This document shows, piece by piece, positions 32,114-38,710 of a stretch of DNA of 64,000 bases. Source of the stretch: a virus; IMG/VR virus record IMGVR_UViG_3300044644_001981, positions 1 through 64,000 of that record, one strand, 5' to 3'. Below the pieces are notes generated by a model. It searched no databases and was not told the DNA's origin. It was given only the letters and a program-made list of their open reading frames with translations. Every line of letters begins with the position of its first letter. The first letter of the stretch is position 1. The translations under genes were made by a program, and so were the position numbers.

Positions 32114-32362
32114 AATAGGCAATCGTCTATTGCGGGTAGATATTTTGCGGAGTTTTGCGGAAATTAGAAAAGCTGTTTCAATCCATAAAATAGGCAATCG
32201 TCTATTGCGGGCCCAAGCTCAAATTCTTGGGGGGTATATTGACTATCAGAGGTTTCAATCCATAAAATAGGCAATCGTCTATTGCGGGTTCTAGCTCCCC
32301 TAGATTAACTGTAGTCAGGTTTTCCGTTTCAATCCATAAAATAGGCAATCGTCTATTGCGGG
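32101..32362 (-). CRISPR. four-repeat CRISPR array beside a Cas12-like gene
   Basis: Repeats lie at 32362-32326, 32288-32252, 32211-32175 and 32136-32101. On the minus strand each begins CCCGCAATAGACGATTGCC and ends TATTTTATGGATTGAAAC. All four are identical except that the last lacks the final C (the base there is T), the usual sign of the distal end. Spacers are 37, 40 and 38 nt and unrelated. The ATTGAAAC end is typical of cyanobacterial repeats and supports minus-strand transcription from the nuclease side. The repeat has a GCAAT/ATTGC mini-hairpin. Confidence 0.93.
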
Positions 32363-32381
32363 AGCTTAATCCGCAATTGTT

Positions 32382-34058
32382 TCAGGCGTTTCTATCGAAA
32401 TCACCTAAGCTCATTTGATTTATTATAGCATGAGTTTTGGTGGTTTCGGCAACTAAAAAATCGTGAACCCCGTTTTTAAACAAATCATCTGGAATCGTTA
32501 TGGTGTCTGACTTTTTGGTTTTTTTCTTGGTTGCCTTTTTAGAACAGCTAGGGGTTGCCGAATTTTTATTAATCAGGAATTTATACCAGAAATTATCGGA
32601 CAATTCCACACCTTGATTGATTGCCATTTGAGCTAAACCTTTTAACTTAATGTTCTGTCCTGAGTTGACATCACGAGCAACGGTATAACCACAATTAGAG
32701 CATTTGTGAGTGCGTTGAGATAGCTTTTTCTTCTCTTGATGTCCACACTTCGCACAACATAAAGTAGTTCCCCAATTATCAACCCGAATCACTAATTTTC
32801 CGTGTTCCTTTGCTTTGGTTTCTAATAAATCAATAGCTTGACCAATAGCTACATCACTCCCTGTTCTGTTACTTCCTCGTTTGCGTTTTTGACTATTTTT
32901 ATCGTAGATAACTGTACCATTTTCGGCAACCACTGGATTTCCTTCTGTGTCTAATTTTGCCTTGGCTTTAGCTTTTCGGTAGACGTTGGCGGGTTTGTAA
33001 TCCTCAACAAAAATCACGTCAAACCAATTGATTAAATTGGTAGAATGCCAGTGATTGAATGATCGGCGGTGACGGGCGATTTTCTCATGAAGTTTAGCAA
33101 TTTTATTATTGAGTTTCTCCCAATTCTTAGTTTTTCCCTCGTTCATTCGATACTTGCGAGATAATTGTTGCTGCATTTTCCTTAGACGTTTTAGCGATCG
33201 CTTTAAAGGTTGTGCAGCCTCAATAGTATGACCATTATCCAATGCCATAACAAACTGATGTCCGGGGTCAATTCCACAACATAACCCTGTCTTCTTGGCT
33301 TGTTTGACAGGGACGGACGCAGTTAATTGTATATACCACCCCGACGCTTTTTTGCAAATTTTCATCGGGTTAAAATCGCAACCATACCACCGTTTATCAA
33401 ATCCAATTACTTCGATATAACCCAATTTTGGAATATTGATCTTACTGTCCTTAACGCCTAGATCCTTAGCGTTGTAATGGATTAAAGTCATTACCTTATC
33501 TTTAGCTGTTTTGAAACGTGGACGACTGTGGCGACCCGCTAAAAATCCCTCCCAAGCCTTTGATAGTTCATGCGCTACACCTTGAATAAATTTTGCCGGG
33601 CAATCGGTGAAATTAACTTTTCGCTCCTCACCTCTAACTAAATAAGTCACAATCCGATCCTTGTGGTGCTGATGTCCAAATACCTTTAGAAACCCGTATA
33701 GTACCGACTTTTTAGAATCCAGTGAGTCAATAATAGGACTATTTTCATCAATGGCGACAGGATGGATTAACCCCTTTTTCTTCTCGACTCGCTCAATCCC
33801 CATCTTCCAATCTGGGATCTCAATTCGTACCCATTGCTTGAGCTTGCGGTCGTATCGTTGCAGGGGAGTTGCAGGGACGTTAGACTTCGACAGTTTATCG
33901 TAAGGGTTCCACTCGTTAAATTCCTCTATCAGTCCTAACGAGCGATTCCAAACCCACTTACAAACTAGCATCCAATCTTCTAGGGTTCGCTCTTGTTCTG
34001 AAGATAAAATGAGTTTAAACTCCTTTGTTCGCACATTTTCGCTAAAATTAGAAGACAT
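32382..34058 (-). CDS. compact Cas12/TnpB-type RNA-guided nuclease
   Basis: A 558-aa protein of the TnpB/Cas12 lineage. The RuvC active site is complete by eye: Asp264 in CGIDPGHQF, Glu352 in FVEDYKPAN and Asp463 in ARDVNSGQNI. The zinc finger is C435-x2-C438...C453-x2-C456. An N-terminal VCKWVWNRSLGLIEEFNEW matches the TnpB wedge/REC start, and a basic GSNRTGSDVA loop lies near 395-403. TnpB is usually ~400 aa; this size fits Cas12f or V-U effectors. Its stop is 19 nt from a CRISPR array, and a tracrRNA-like gene lies upstream. No tnpA, cas1 or cas2 is nearby. It should be an active crRNA-guided nuclease; exact subtype unproven. Confidence 0.85.
   Translation of the reverse strand: MSSNFSENVRTKEFKLILSSEQERTLEDWMLVCKWVWNRSLGLIEEFNEWNPYDKLSKSNVPATPLQRYDRKLKQWVRIEIPDWKMGIERVEKKKGLIHPVAIDENSPIIDSLDSKKSVLYGFLKVFGHQHHKDRIVTYLVRGEERKVNFTDCPAKFIQGVAHELSKAWEGFLAGRHSRPRFKTAKDKVMTLIHYNAKDLGVKDSKINIPKLGYIEVIGFDKRWYGCDFNPMKICKKASGWYIQLTASVPVKQAKKTGLCCGIDPGHQFVMALDNGHTIEAAQPLKRSLKRLRKMQQQLSRKYRMNEGKTKNWEKLNNKIAKLHEKIARHRRSFNHWHSTNLINWFDVIFVEDYKPANVYRKAKAKAKLDTEGNPVVAENGTVIYDKNSQKRKRGSNRTGSDVAIGQAIDLLETKAKEHGKLVIRVDNWGTTLCCAKCGHQEKKKLSQRTHKCSNCGYTVARDVNSGQNIKLKGLAQMAINQGVELSDNFWYKFLINKNSATPSCSKKATKKKTKKSDTITIPDDLFKNGVHDFLVAETTKTHAIINQMSLGDFDRNA
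32422..32430 (-). promoter_or_regulatory. extended -10 promoter for the array
   Basis: TGCTATAAT (TGnTATAAT) on the minus strand, inside the 3' end of the nuclease gene and about 60 nt before the first repeat. No good -35 exists, as expected for an extended -10 promoter. It would start the pre-crRNA near 32415. Confidence 0.5.
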
Positions 34059-34086
34059 ACCTATTTAAGAAATTGAAATGTATATA

Positions 34087-34119
34087 TTGACATTTCCATT
34101 ATATACAACTATAATGGAA
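34087..34119 (+). promoter_or_regulatory. consensus promoter of the tracrRNA, with operator-like palindrome
   Basis: TTGACA (34087-34092), 17 bp, TATAAT (34110-34115): a perfect sigma70 consensus. The -10 sits in a 10-bp inverted repeat, TTCCATTATA-TACAAC-TATAATGGAA (34094-34119), so the minus strand also offers a TATAAT for the nuclease gene. A dimeric regulator could bind here. Confidence 0.8.
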
Positions 34120-34121
34120 TC

Positions 34122-34270
34122 ACCGACGTTTAGATCGGCAAGCCAAAAGCTGCCCTTGGAGCCGAAAGGATTAACGATTAGGCGATGAAGAGGGAATATT
34201 CTCTAACCAGATATGGTTAGCAATTTTAAAAATAGGTAATCAACTTAAAAAGGGGCTCCGGCCCCTTTTT
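34122..34270 (+). ncRNA. candidate tracrRNA of the type V locus
   Basis: A ~150-nt non-coding unit between the consensus promoter and a strong terminator, divergent from the nuclease. It has several hairpins (CCGA/TCGG at 34123-34138, AGAG/CTCT, CTAACC/GGTTAG near 34203-34220). The segment 34221-34241 pairs with the minus-strand repeat at 19 of 21 positions (16 Watson-Crick, 3 G-U, two central mismatches). The GCCAAAAGCTGCCCTT stretch resembles, from memory, the core of the Cas12f1 tracrRNA. Function is inferred, not shown. Confidence 0.75.
34247..34270 (+). terminator. terminator of the tracrRNA
   Basis: GGGGC-TCCG-GCCCC followed by TTTTT and preceded by AAAAA. Confidence 0.85.
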
Positions 34271-34342
34271 AGTGGACTCCATCTATTGTCCTGATATTGT
34301 CCTGCCCACAAAATCAGAATCAAAAAGGACATCGCAACACCT

Positions 34343-34394
34343 CAAAAAATATTTTCAGAAAACGCTTGACATCTTTTGGGATGTTGTGTACTAT
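34343..34394 (+). promoter_or_regulatory. promoter with AT-rich module (copy B)
   Basis: AAATATTTTCAGAAAACGC precedes TTGACA (34366-34371), then 17 bp and TACTAT (34389-34394). The spacer contains CATC-TTTTGG-GATG, the exact reverse complement of the same region in copy C. Confidence 0.7.
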
Positions 34395-34436
34395 GTTAAT
34401 TGTAAGGATAAAACACGAAGCAAAGGACAAAACGAC

Positions 34437-34979
34437 ATGGCTATTCAATCACTGACAAAAAGATACTTACAACTAAAATCTTTAATGTCCAAGTTCAAAA
34501 GCGTCAAGTCACTAATTAGAAAGTGGGCTTTTGAGTTAACTCAGTTAGAAGGGAAAATCGAAGATTTCTACAAAGGAATAACAACCAAGCCCGTCAAACA
34601 AGTCGAGAAAGTTGCAGAAACAATCACAATAAATGTTGGCTCACAAGTATTGAAATTCCCCGTAAAAAATGAGGGTGATAGCGAAAAATTCAAAATAACA
34701 ATCAAAAGTATTCAAAAATTAATTGCTAACGCCACAGCTAAGTGGAGTGATGAATATGGCGAATATTGGCAGTTTAATGGTCGAGCATCTTACGGGGTTA
34801 TGATGGGTTTACAAGAGATGATGAAAGTTTATAAAAACACATCTGGCAACGGTGGACTAAAATTAGAAGATATGTCTCATACATACATGATTAATTGGCG
34901 GTTTCCTGGAAACTTTGTTGGTCAAGCTAATATGGTCTCATTAAGTTGCAGTATCCTGATTAACAATCGCAAACCCTAG
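34437..34979 (+). CDS. 180-aa unknown protein
   Basis: Start chosen at MAIQSLTKRYLQLKSLMSK (34437), downstream of promoter copy B and after CAAAGGACAAAACGAC. The N-terminal third is a basic helix and the remainder has a YGEYWQFNGRASYGVMMGL segment. Its place beside the CRISPR locus is suggestive, but I see no known anti-CRISPR or nuclease motif. Confidence 0.6.
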   Translation: MAIQSLTKRYLQLKSLMSKFKSVKSLIRKWAFELTQLEGKIEDFYKGITTKPVKQVEKVAETITINVGSQVLKFPVKNEGDSEKFKITIKSIQKLIANATAKWSDEYGEYWQFNGRASYGVMMGLQEMMKVYKNTSGNGGLKLEDMSHTYMINWRFPGNFVGQANMVSLSCSILINNRKP

Positions 34980-34990
34980 CCAATAAACAA

Positions 34991-35014
34991 GTCACCGGAT
35001 TTGATCTGGTGACT
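34991..35014 (+). terminator. hairpin after the 180-aa gene
   Basis: GTCACCGGAT pairs with ATCTGGTGAC around TTG. There is no T-run, so it is a weak terminator. Confidence 0.45.
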
Positions 35015-35044
35015 GTAAGAATAAAACACAACCCTATTATAACC

Positions 35045-35275
35045 ATGCAATGCCCATCCTGCAACACCGCAATGTGGCTAGACGGATTTAAGAGAGGTCG
35101 TCAAGCCTACAAATGCCCTGAATGCCACAAACAGCTAACAGATCCCGCACAACAGGGAAAAGCAGGGCGACCCAGTGGCACATCAAAAGGTCGGACTTGC
35201 ACCCTCTGTGACAAACCCCATTACGCCGGGGGATTGTGCCAAATGCACTACAGGAGGGAGAAACGGAAGAAATAA
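35045..35275 (+). CDS. double zinc-ribbon protein
   Basis: Start chosen at MQCPSCNTAMWLDG (35045). It has CPSC/CPEC, a GKAGRPSG linker and CTLC...C-x2-H. One of four InsA-type ribbon proteins on this element (2700, 40016, 56839). Such proteins may be relics of IS1-type transposases kept as DNA-binding proteins. Confidence 0.55.
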   Translation: MQCPSCNTAMWLDGFKRGRQAYKCPECHKQLTDPAQQGKAGRPSGTSKGRTCTLCDKPHYAGGLCQMHYRREKRKK

Positions 35276-35324
35276 AAAATATTTTCAGGAAACGCTTGAC
35301 ATCCCAAAAGATGTTGTGTACTAT
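35275..35324 (+). promoter_or_regulatory. promoter with AT-rich module (copy C)
   Basis: TTGACA (35296-35301), 17 bp, TACTAT (35319-35324), with the same flanks as copy B for about 75 nt but an inverted 6-bp core (CATC-CCAAAA-GATG) in the spacer. Confidence 0.7.
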
Positions 35325-35370
35325 ATTAATTGTAAGGATAAAACACAAAAAGGCATTAGAGGTTAAAATA

Positions 35371-35550
35371 ATGATCAGAGTTCAAGACGTTACACAGTAT
35401 CAAATTAGCAATCTTGATACGTCGTTGCCAATTTTAAGAGTAAGGACAGTTTACGGGAAAACAGAAATCTACACAGGAAATCAAGCTATTAAAAACTTAA
35501 AAATAATCAGAGAAGTTTTTGACAGAATCGAGCAGGAATTAAACCATTAA
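35371..35550 (+). CDS. 59-aa unknown protein
   Basis: Start chosen at MIRVQDVTQYQISNLD (35371), after promoter copy C. A small alpha/beta protein of unknown role. Confidence 0.5.
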   Translation: MIRVQDVTQYQISNLDTSLPILRVRTVYGKTEIYTGNQAIKNLKIIREVFDRIEQELNH

Positions 35551-35552
35551 CT

Positions 35553-35588
35553 ACCAAAAAGGCACGGGTTTGAATCCGTGCCTTTTAA
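35553..35588. terminator. bidirectional terminator
   Basis: AAAAGGCACGG pairs with CCGTGCCTTTT. Confidence 0.75.
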
Positions 35589-35592
35589 GTAT

Positions 35593-35733
35593 TCAATTCC
35601 AAATCCCAGATAAGAATAATTCCTGTTCCTCAATCAACTTCCATTCCTGCCTATCCTCAAGTAACCAGTCAATAGTCGCTGCGTATGCTTTTAATAATTT
35701 GTTTAACGCAGATTTGTTGATTTTAATAGTCAT
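35593..35733 (-). CDS. 46-aa paralog of the 2143-2661 C-terminus
   Basis: LKAYAATIDWLLEDRQEWKL aligns with FKAYSATIDWLTEDRSDWEL of the 172-aa protein, as does EEQELFLS with AEQERFLL. It is therefore an isolated C-terminal domain with its own ATG. A detached oligomerisation or interaction domain could modulate the full-length protein. Confidence 0.5.
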   Translation of the reverse strand: MTIKINKSALNKLLKAYAATIDWLLEDRQEWKLIEEQELFLSGIWN

Positions 35734-35742
35734 ATTTGTGTC

Positions 35743-36228
35743 CTAATAAAAAGAAGATAAAATGATATTTGCTGCAATAAGTAAGATTGTAAAACACAAT
35801 ATTCTACTTGCCCATTTTGCTATATCCGCTTTTTCATCTCTCAATGTCTCAAGCTCTTTTAGTGCTTCTATCCAAGTTTTAGTAATAATTAATCGGCAAT
35901 CCTCATCGGTATCATAGTAGTTTTCTTTCATCAGCAAACCAGGTGGAGTCATCCCTCCTGCTGCTTTTGGATGTAACCCTAAATAACTTAAACCTACTGT
36001 TATAACGAGAAAAACGCAAATTACAGTTTTAACGTTATTGGGCGAGTCTGGCAAATTAAACAGAGACAAAATACTGGTGACAAAGATTATCCCTAGCTTT
36101 ATATCAAGCCTACTTATGCTTTTATTAACTAATTTTATGTGATATTTTGTGTAACTATATATTAATTCAATATTCGTGTGTTCCATTCTAACCTCTTTTG
36201 ATTTTAACTCAATATTCGTGTGTTCCAT
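35743..36228 (-). CDS. membrane protein, three helices
   Basis: 161 aa, or 146 aa from the second start at 36183. Hydrophobic segments LGIIFVTSILSLF, VICVFLVITVGLSYLGL and ILCFTILLIAANIIL are visible, with a soluble loop between the second and third. The ribosome site and first codons are tandemly duplicated (about 40 nt), giving two equivalent starts MEHTNIEL. Function unknown. Confidence 0.6.
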   Translation of the reverse strand: MEHTNIELKSKEVRMEHTNIELIYSYTKYHIKLVNKSISRLDIKLGIIFVTSILSLFNLPDSPNNVKTVICVFLVITVGLSYLGLHPKAAGGMTPPGLLMKENYYDTDEDCRLIITKTWIEALKELETLRDEKADIAKWASRILCFTILLIAANIILSSFY

Positions 36229-36349
36229 TCTAACCTTTTTTGATTTTAACTATTGATCCACCACCCGATTTGACGATATTTGGCTATAGGATCGTTTTTG
36301 TTGAGCGGTGGCTTGCCAACTAAAAGCCTTACAAAAGCGAAGATAAAGA

Positions 36350-36396
36350 ATAAAATAACACCAGAAGAGAATGTTTTTCCTGGTGTTATTCTTTAT
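36350..36396. terminator. bidirectional terminator
   Basis: AATAACACCAG pairs with CTGGTGTTATT and is flanked by T-rich sequence, just past the methyltransferase stop. Confidence 0.65.
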
Positions 36397-36408
36397 ATTT
36401 TGTTGGTT

Positions 36409-37143
36409 CTATTTAGAAAGAATGATTATTTTCCCCCCAACGTTAGTTCCGCTTTCCTTAAACGCGCCTGGCTCAATATCTAAGACTTCCGCATCATTCT
36501 CGTCTAGGAATTGAATAAACTGGATCTGTTTCCGTTGACTCCCGTTAAACCAGGACGTAGAACAAATCGAAACCAACCGACCACCATCATTTAAACAGTC
36601 CCACATCTTTAGGATATGGTCAATATCCTGATTTTTGGTAAATGGAGGATTGGCAATAATCCGGTCATACTTCCCCTCGCTATGATTCAGAAAATCGTCT
36701 CCTAGTAAATTGAATTTGAGCTTGGTTTTTTTTAGGATAATGCGATTAACCTCCATCAACTCGTAGCAGTCCACCCTTACATTACAAATGGCGTTTATCG
36801 CCCGAATGATGGCTCCTTGTCCGGCGCTCGGCTCTAATATTGAATGGTTATTATCAACCTTCGCTAGTTCAACCAAGTAGTTAGCGAGTGGGGCAGGGGT
36901 TCCAAAAAACTGAAATTCTTTCTTGAGATTGCGATCGCCACCATTGGCAATTTCGCTTAATAATTCAGTTGGATCAGTTAAGAAAACAAATCCTTGAACT
37001 TTCCCTCCTTTCCACTTGCCACCGATTAAATTAAGGGATTTGGCAACTTCCAGATAAAGTTTTCTTTCTAACTGGTCTTCTGGGAGTTTGACGATATTCC
37101 CGTCAACGGTACATTTGGACAAAATATCTTCTTTCGTGGTCAT
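36409..37143 (-). CDS. SAM-dependent adenine methyltransferase-like
   Basis: A 244-aa protein with motif I LEPSAGQGAIIRAI (about 98-111) and motif IV ANPPFTKNQDI (about 165-175), typical of N6-adenine/amino methyltransferases. The C-terminal half is complete (FKESGTNVGGKIIIL). A solitary DNA methylase is likely, for protection or regulation. It overlaps the upstream gene by 4 nt. Confidence 0.75.
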   Translation of the reverse strand: MTTKEDILSKCTVDGNIVKLPEDQLERKLYLEVAKSLNLIGGKWKGGKVQGFVFLTDPTELLSEIANGGDRNLKKEFQFFGTPAPLANYLVELAKVDNNHSILEPSAGQGAIIRAINAICNVRVDCYELMEVNRIILKKTKLKFNLLGDDFLNHSEGKYDRIIANPPFTKNQDIDHILKMWDCLNDGGRLVSICSTSWFNGSQRKQIQFIQFLDENDAEVLDIEPGAFKESGTNVGGKIIILSK

Positions 37144-37415
37144 GATTCTTCCTGAGAGTTGTTTTCGGTGCTTTTGATACTTACCATGCTTTTAACTTTG
37201 TTACGTTCATCCTCAAAAGACAAATACGTCCCTAAATCCTCTTTTTTGACGAAAGTGATCAACGTATAACCACTGATCTCCTTTTTTTCGGCAACAACCC
37301 ATCCTTTACTTGCCATCTGCTTCACTGCAAGAGCTATTTTTTCAGGGTTTTGATTTGTATATCCCTTTACCTTTATTTGGACTTTTGAGGCGAAACACCT
37401 TTTCGTGATTGTCAT
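37140..37415 (-). CDS. 91-aa unknown protein
   Basis: A soluble protein starting MTITKRCFASKVQIKVKGYT. It is translationally coupled to the methyltransferase. No domain recognised. Confidence 0.55.
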   Translation of the reverse strand: MTITKRCFASKVQIKVKGYTNQNPEKIALAVKQMASKGWVVAEKKEISGYTLITFVKKEDLGTYLSFEDERNKVKSMVSIKSTENNSQEES

Positions 37416-37676
37416 ATTAATTTAATTCAACTCCTACTCTTTGTTGTTGGATTAGGGGTTATTCCCTATTGCTCCAATTATAACTTAAACCCGATGAATT
37501 ATCAATGACAACACCACAAGAACAAAAAGAGTGACTAGCAGGGGTTGGGTTTCGCGTGTTACGGGGTGATTAGGCTTTTTGGATGGCAGTCCCACAAAAA
37601 TCCCTTACAAGAATAAGCCCAGACACCGGACACACAGGGACTTTCAGGGATTTCTAAAAATTCTTTTAGAAATCGC
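37416..37676. other. gene-poor stretch between divergent transcription units
   Basis: No supported gene in this stretch or up to 37794. It carries AT-rich sequence before the promoter at 37677. Confidence 0.4.
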
Positions 37677-37705
37677 TTGACAATTCCTATGGTTCGAGCT
37701 ATAGT
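37677..37705 (+). promoter_or_regulatory. promoter for the 37.8-39.9 kb operon
   Basis: TTGACA, 17 bp, TATAGT. The spacer end CTATGGTTCGAGCTATAG is near-palindromic. Upstream AT-rich sequence resembles modules A-C. Confidence 0.65.
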
Positions 37706-37794
37706 TAAAAAAGTAGAAAACATAAAGGAAACGGCTGGCTACCCTGCAAAAGTCACCAACCGAATCCCTCCACCTAACACAAGGCTTAAATATT

Positions 37795-38421
37795 ATGTTA
37801 CACCAAACGAACCACTTAGTCAAACCCGAGTACCGGAACAGAATAATTGTAGCCCAGGTTTTGACTTGGGACAATTACGGACAACAAGAGGTGAGACCGG
37901 AAGATATCACACAGATGGCGATCAGCGATGGGATCTTAACCTACCGACTGGGGGCGAAAGCCCACCCCATAGGGGTTGATCAGTTCAACCGCTTCTGGAA
38001 AGCGATACAAGAAGCTAAAAAAGCCGAAGCCCAGAAACAAGCCCAAAAACAAGCCCAAAAACAAGCCCAGGAAGCAGCAACCGAACCCGAATGGAAAATT
38101 GAACACTCCTTTATAGACTTCGATGATACGGAAGTAGATGTAGTAAGCCGAACAATCAACGGGGTCAAAGAAACACGGATGATGTGGCGAGAAGATAGTC
38201 CAAACTTTGACCTGGACTTTGCGATCCGCACAAGCTCAGGTGTGGTGGTCAAAGCCTCCTGGAAGTATGGACACCGCAATTCATGGTTAAACGCCTACCG
38301 AGGCCTCTGGACAGCCCGTAACCGCCAACGGAACGCGGAACGGGACGCTATTGAACGGATGGAAGCCGAGCGCAACGATGCCCGATCCTACTGGGAAATG
38401 GCAGACGCAGCATCATATTAA
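37795..38421 (+). CDS. unknown protein with KQAQ repeats
   Basis: A 208-aa protein. A short Ala/Gln/Lys repeat (KQAQ three times, about 81-92) separates an N-terminal domain from a C-terminal one with RMMWREDSPNFDLDFAIRTS. No family recognised. First gene of a cluster sharing AAAGGACAA-type ribosome sites. Confidence 0.55.
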   Translation: MLHQTNHLVKPEYRNRIIVAQVLTWDNYGQQEVRPEDITQMAISDGILTYRLGAKAHPIGVDQFNRFWKAIQEAKKAEAQKQAQKQAQKQAQEAATEPEWKIEHSFIDFDDTEVDVVSRTINGVKETRMMWREDSPNFDLDFAIRTSSGVVVKASWKYGHRNSWLNAYRGLWTARNRQRNAERDAIERMEAERNDARSYWEMADAASY

Positions 38422-38471
38422 GATCCGAGGGGTGAAAATCCCCTCAATAATTAACCCTATTAACTGAAACC

Positions 38472-38633
38472 ATGAACTACAAAGGCTACGAAATCACAAC
38501 AGAACAAATCAAACAAGGATTTGTGTTCTCCCAACCGTCGTACTGGGTGGTAAGCATCGACGGCCGACTGCAACAGCAACAATTCGATTCTGAAGAAGAA
38601 GCGATCGCCTATGCAAAATTCACTATCGACTAA
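38472..38633 (+). CDS. 53-aa unknown protein
   Basis: It starts MNYKGYEITTEQIKQGFVFS and ends EEEAIAYAKFTID, a small beta-beta-alpha domain pattern seen in phage accessory proteins. It carries a HIP1 site. Confidence 0.5.
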   Translation: MNYKGYEITTEQIKQGFVFSQPSYWVVSIDGRLQQQQFDSEEEAIAYAKFTID

Positions 38634-38710
38634 AAAATCCAGGGGGTGAAATTCCCCTTCAATACAACTAACAGCAAACCAAAGGACAATTAACCAAAGG
38701 ACAATTAACC

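Noticed and set aside
32212-32251. Spacer 2 shares 15 nt (TGGGGGGTATATTGA) with the promoter of the PcfJ-like gene near 8320-8336
   Set aside because: The match lies in the middle of the spacer, the first nine guide positions do not match, and the string is low in complexity. Self-targeting is not supported.
32382-34058. Ordinary IS200/IS605 TnpB transposon
   Set aside because: No TnpA, no clear left/right end pair around the gene, length over 550 aa, and a four-repeat CRISPR array with a matching anti-repeat argue against it, although common descent is certain.
37677-37979. 100-aa plus-strand ORF overlapping the KQAQ protein
   Set aside because: It starts inside the promoter and overlaps a better gene in another frame.
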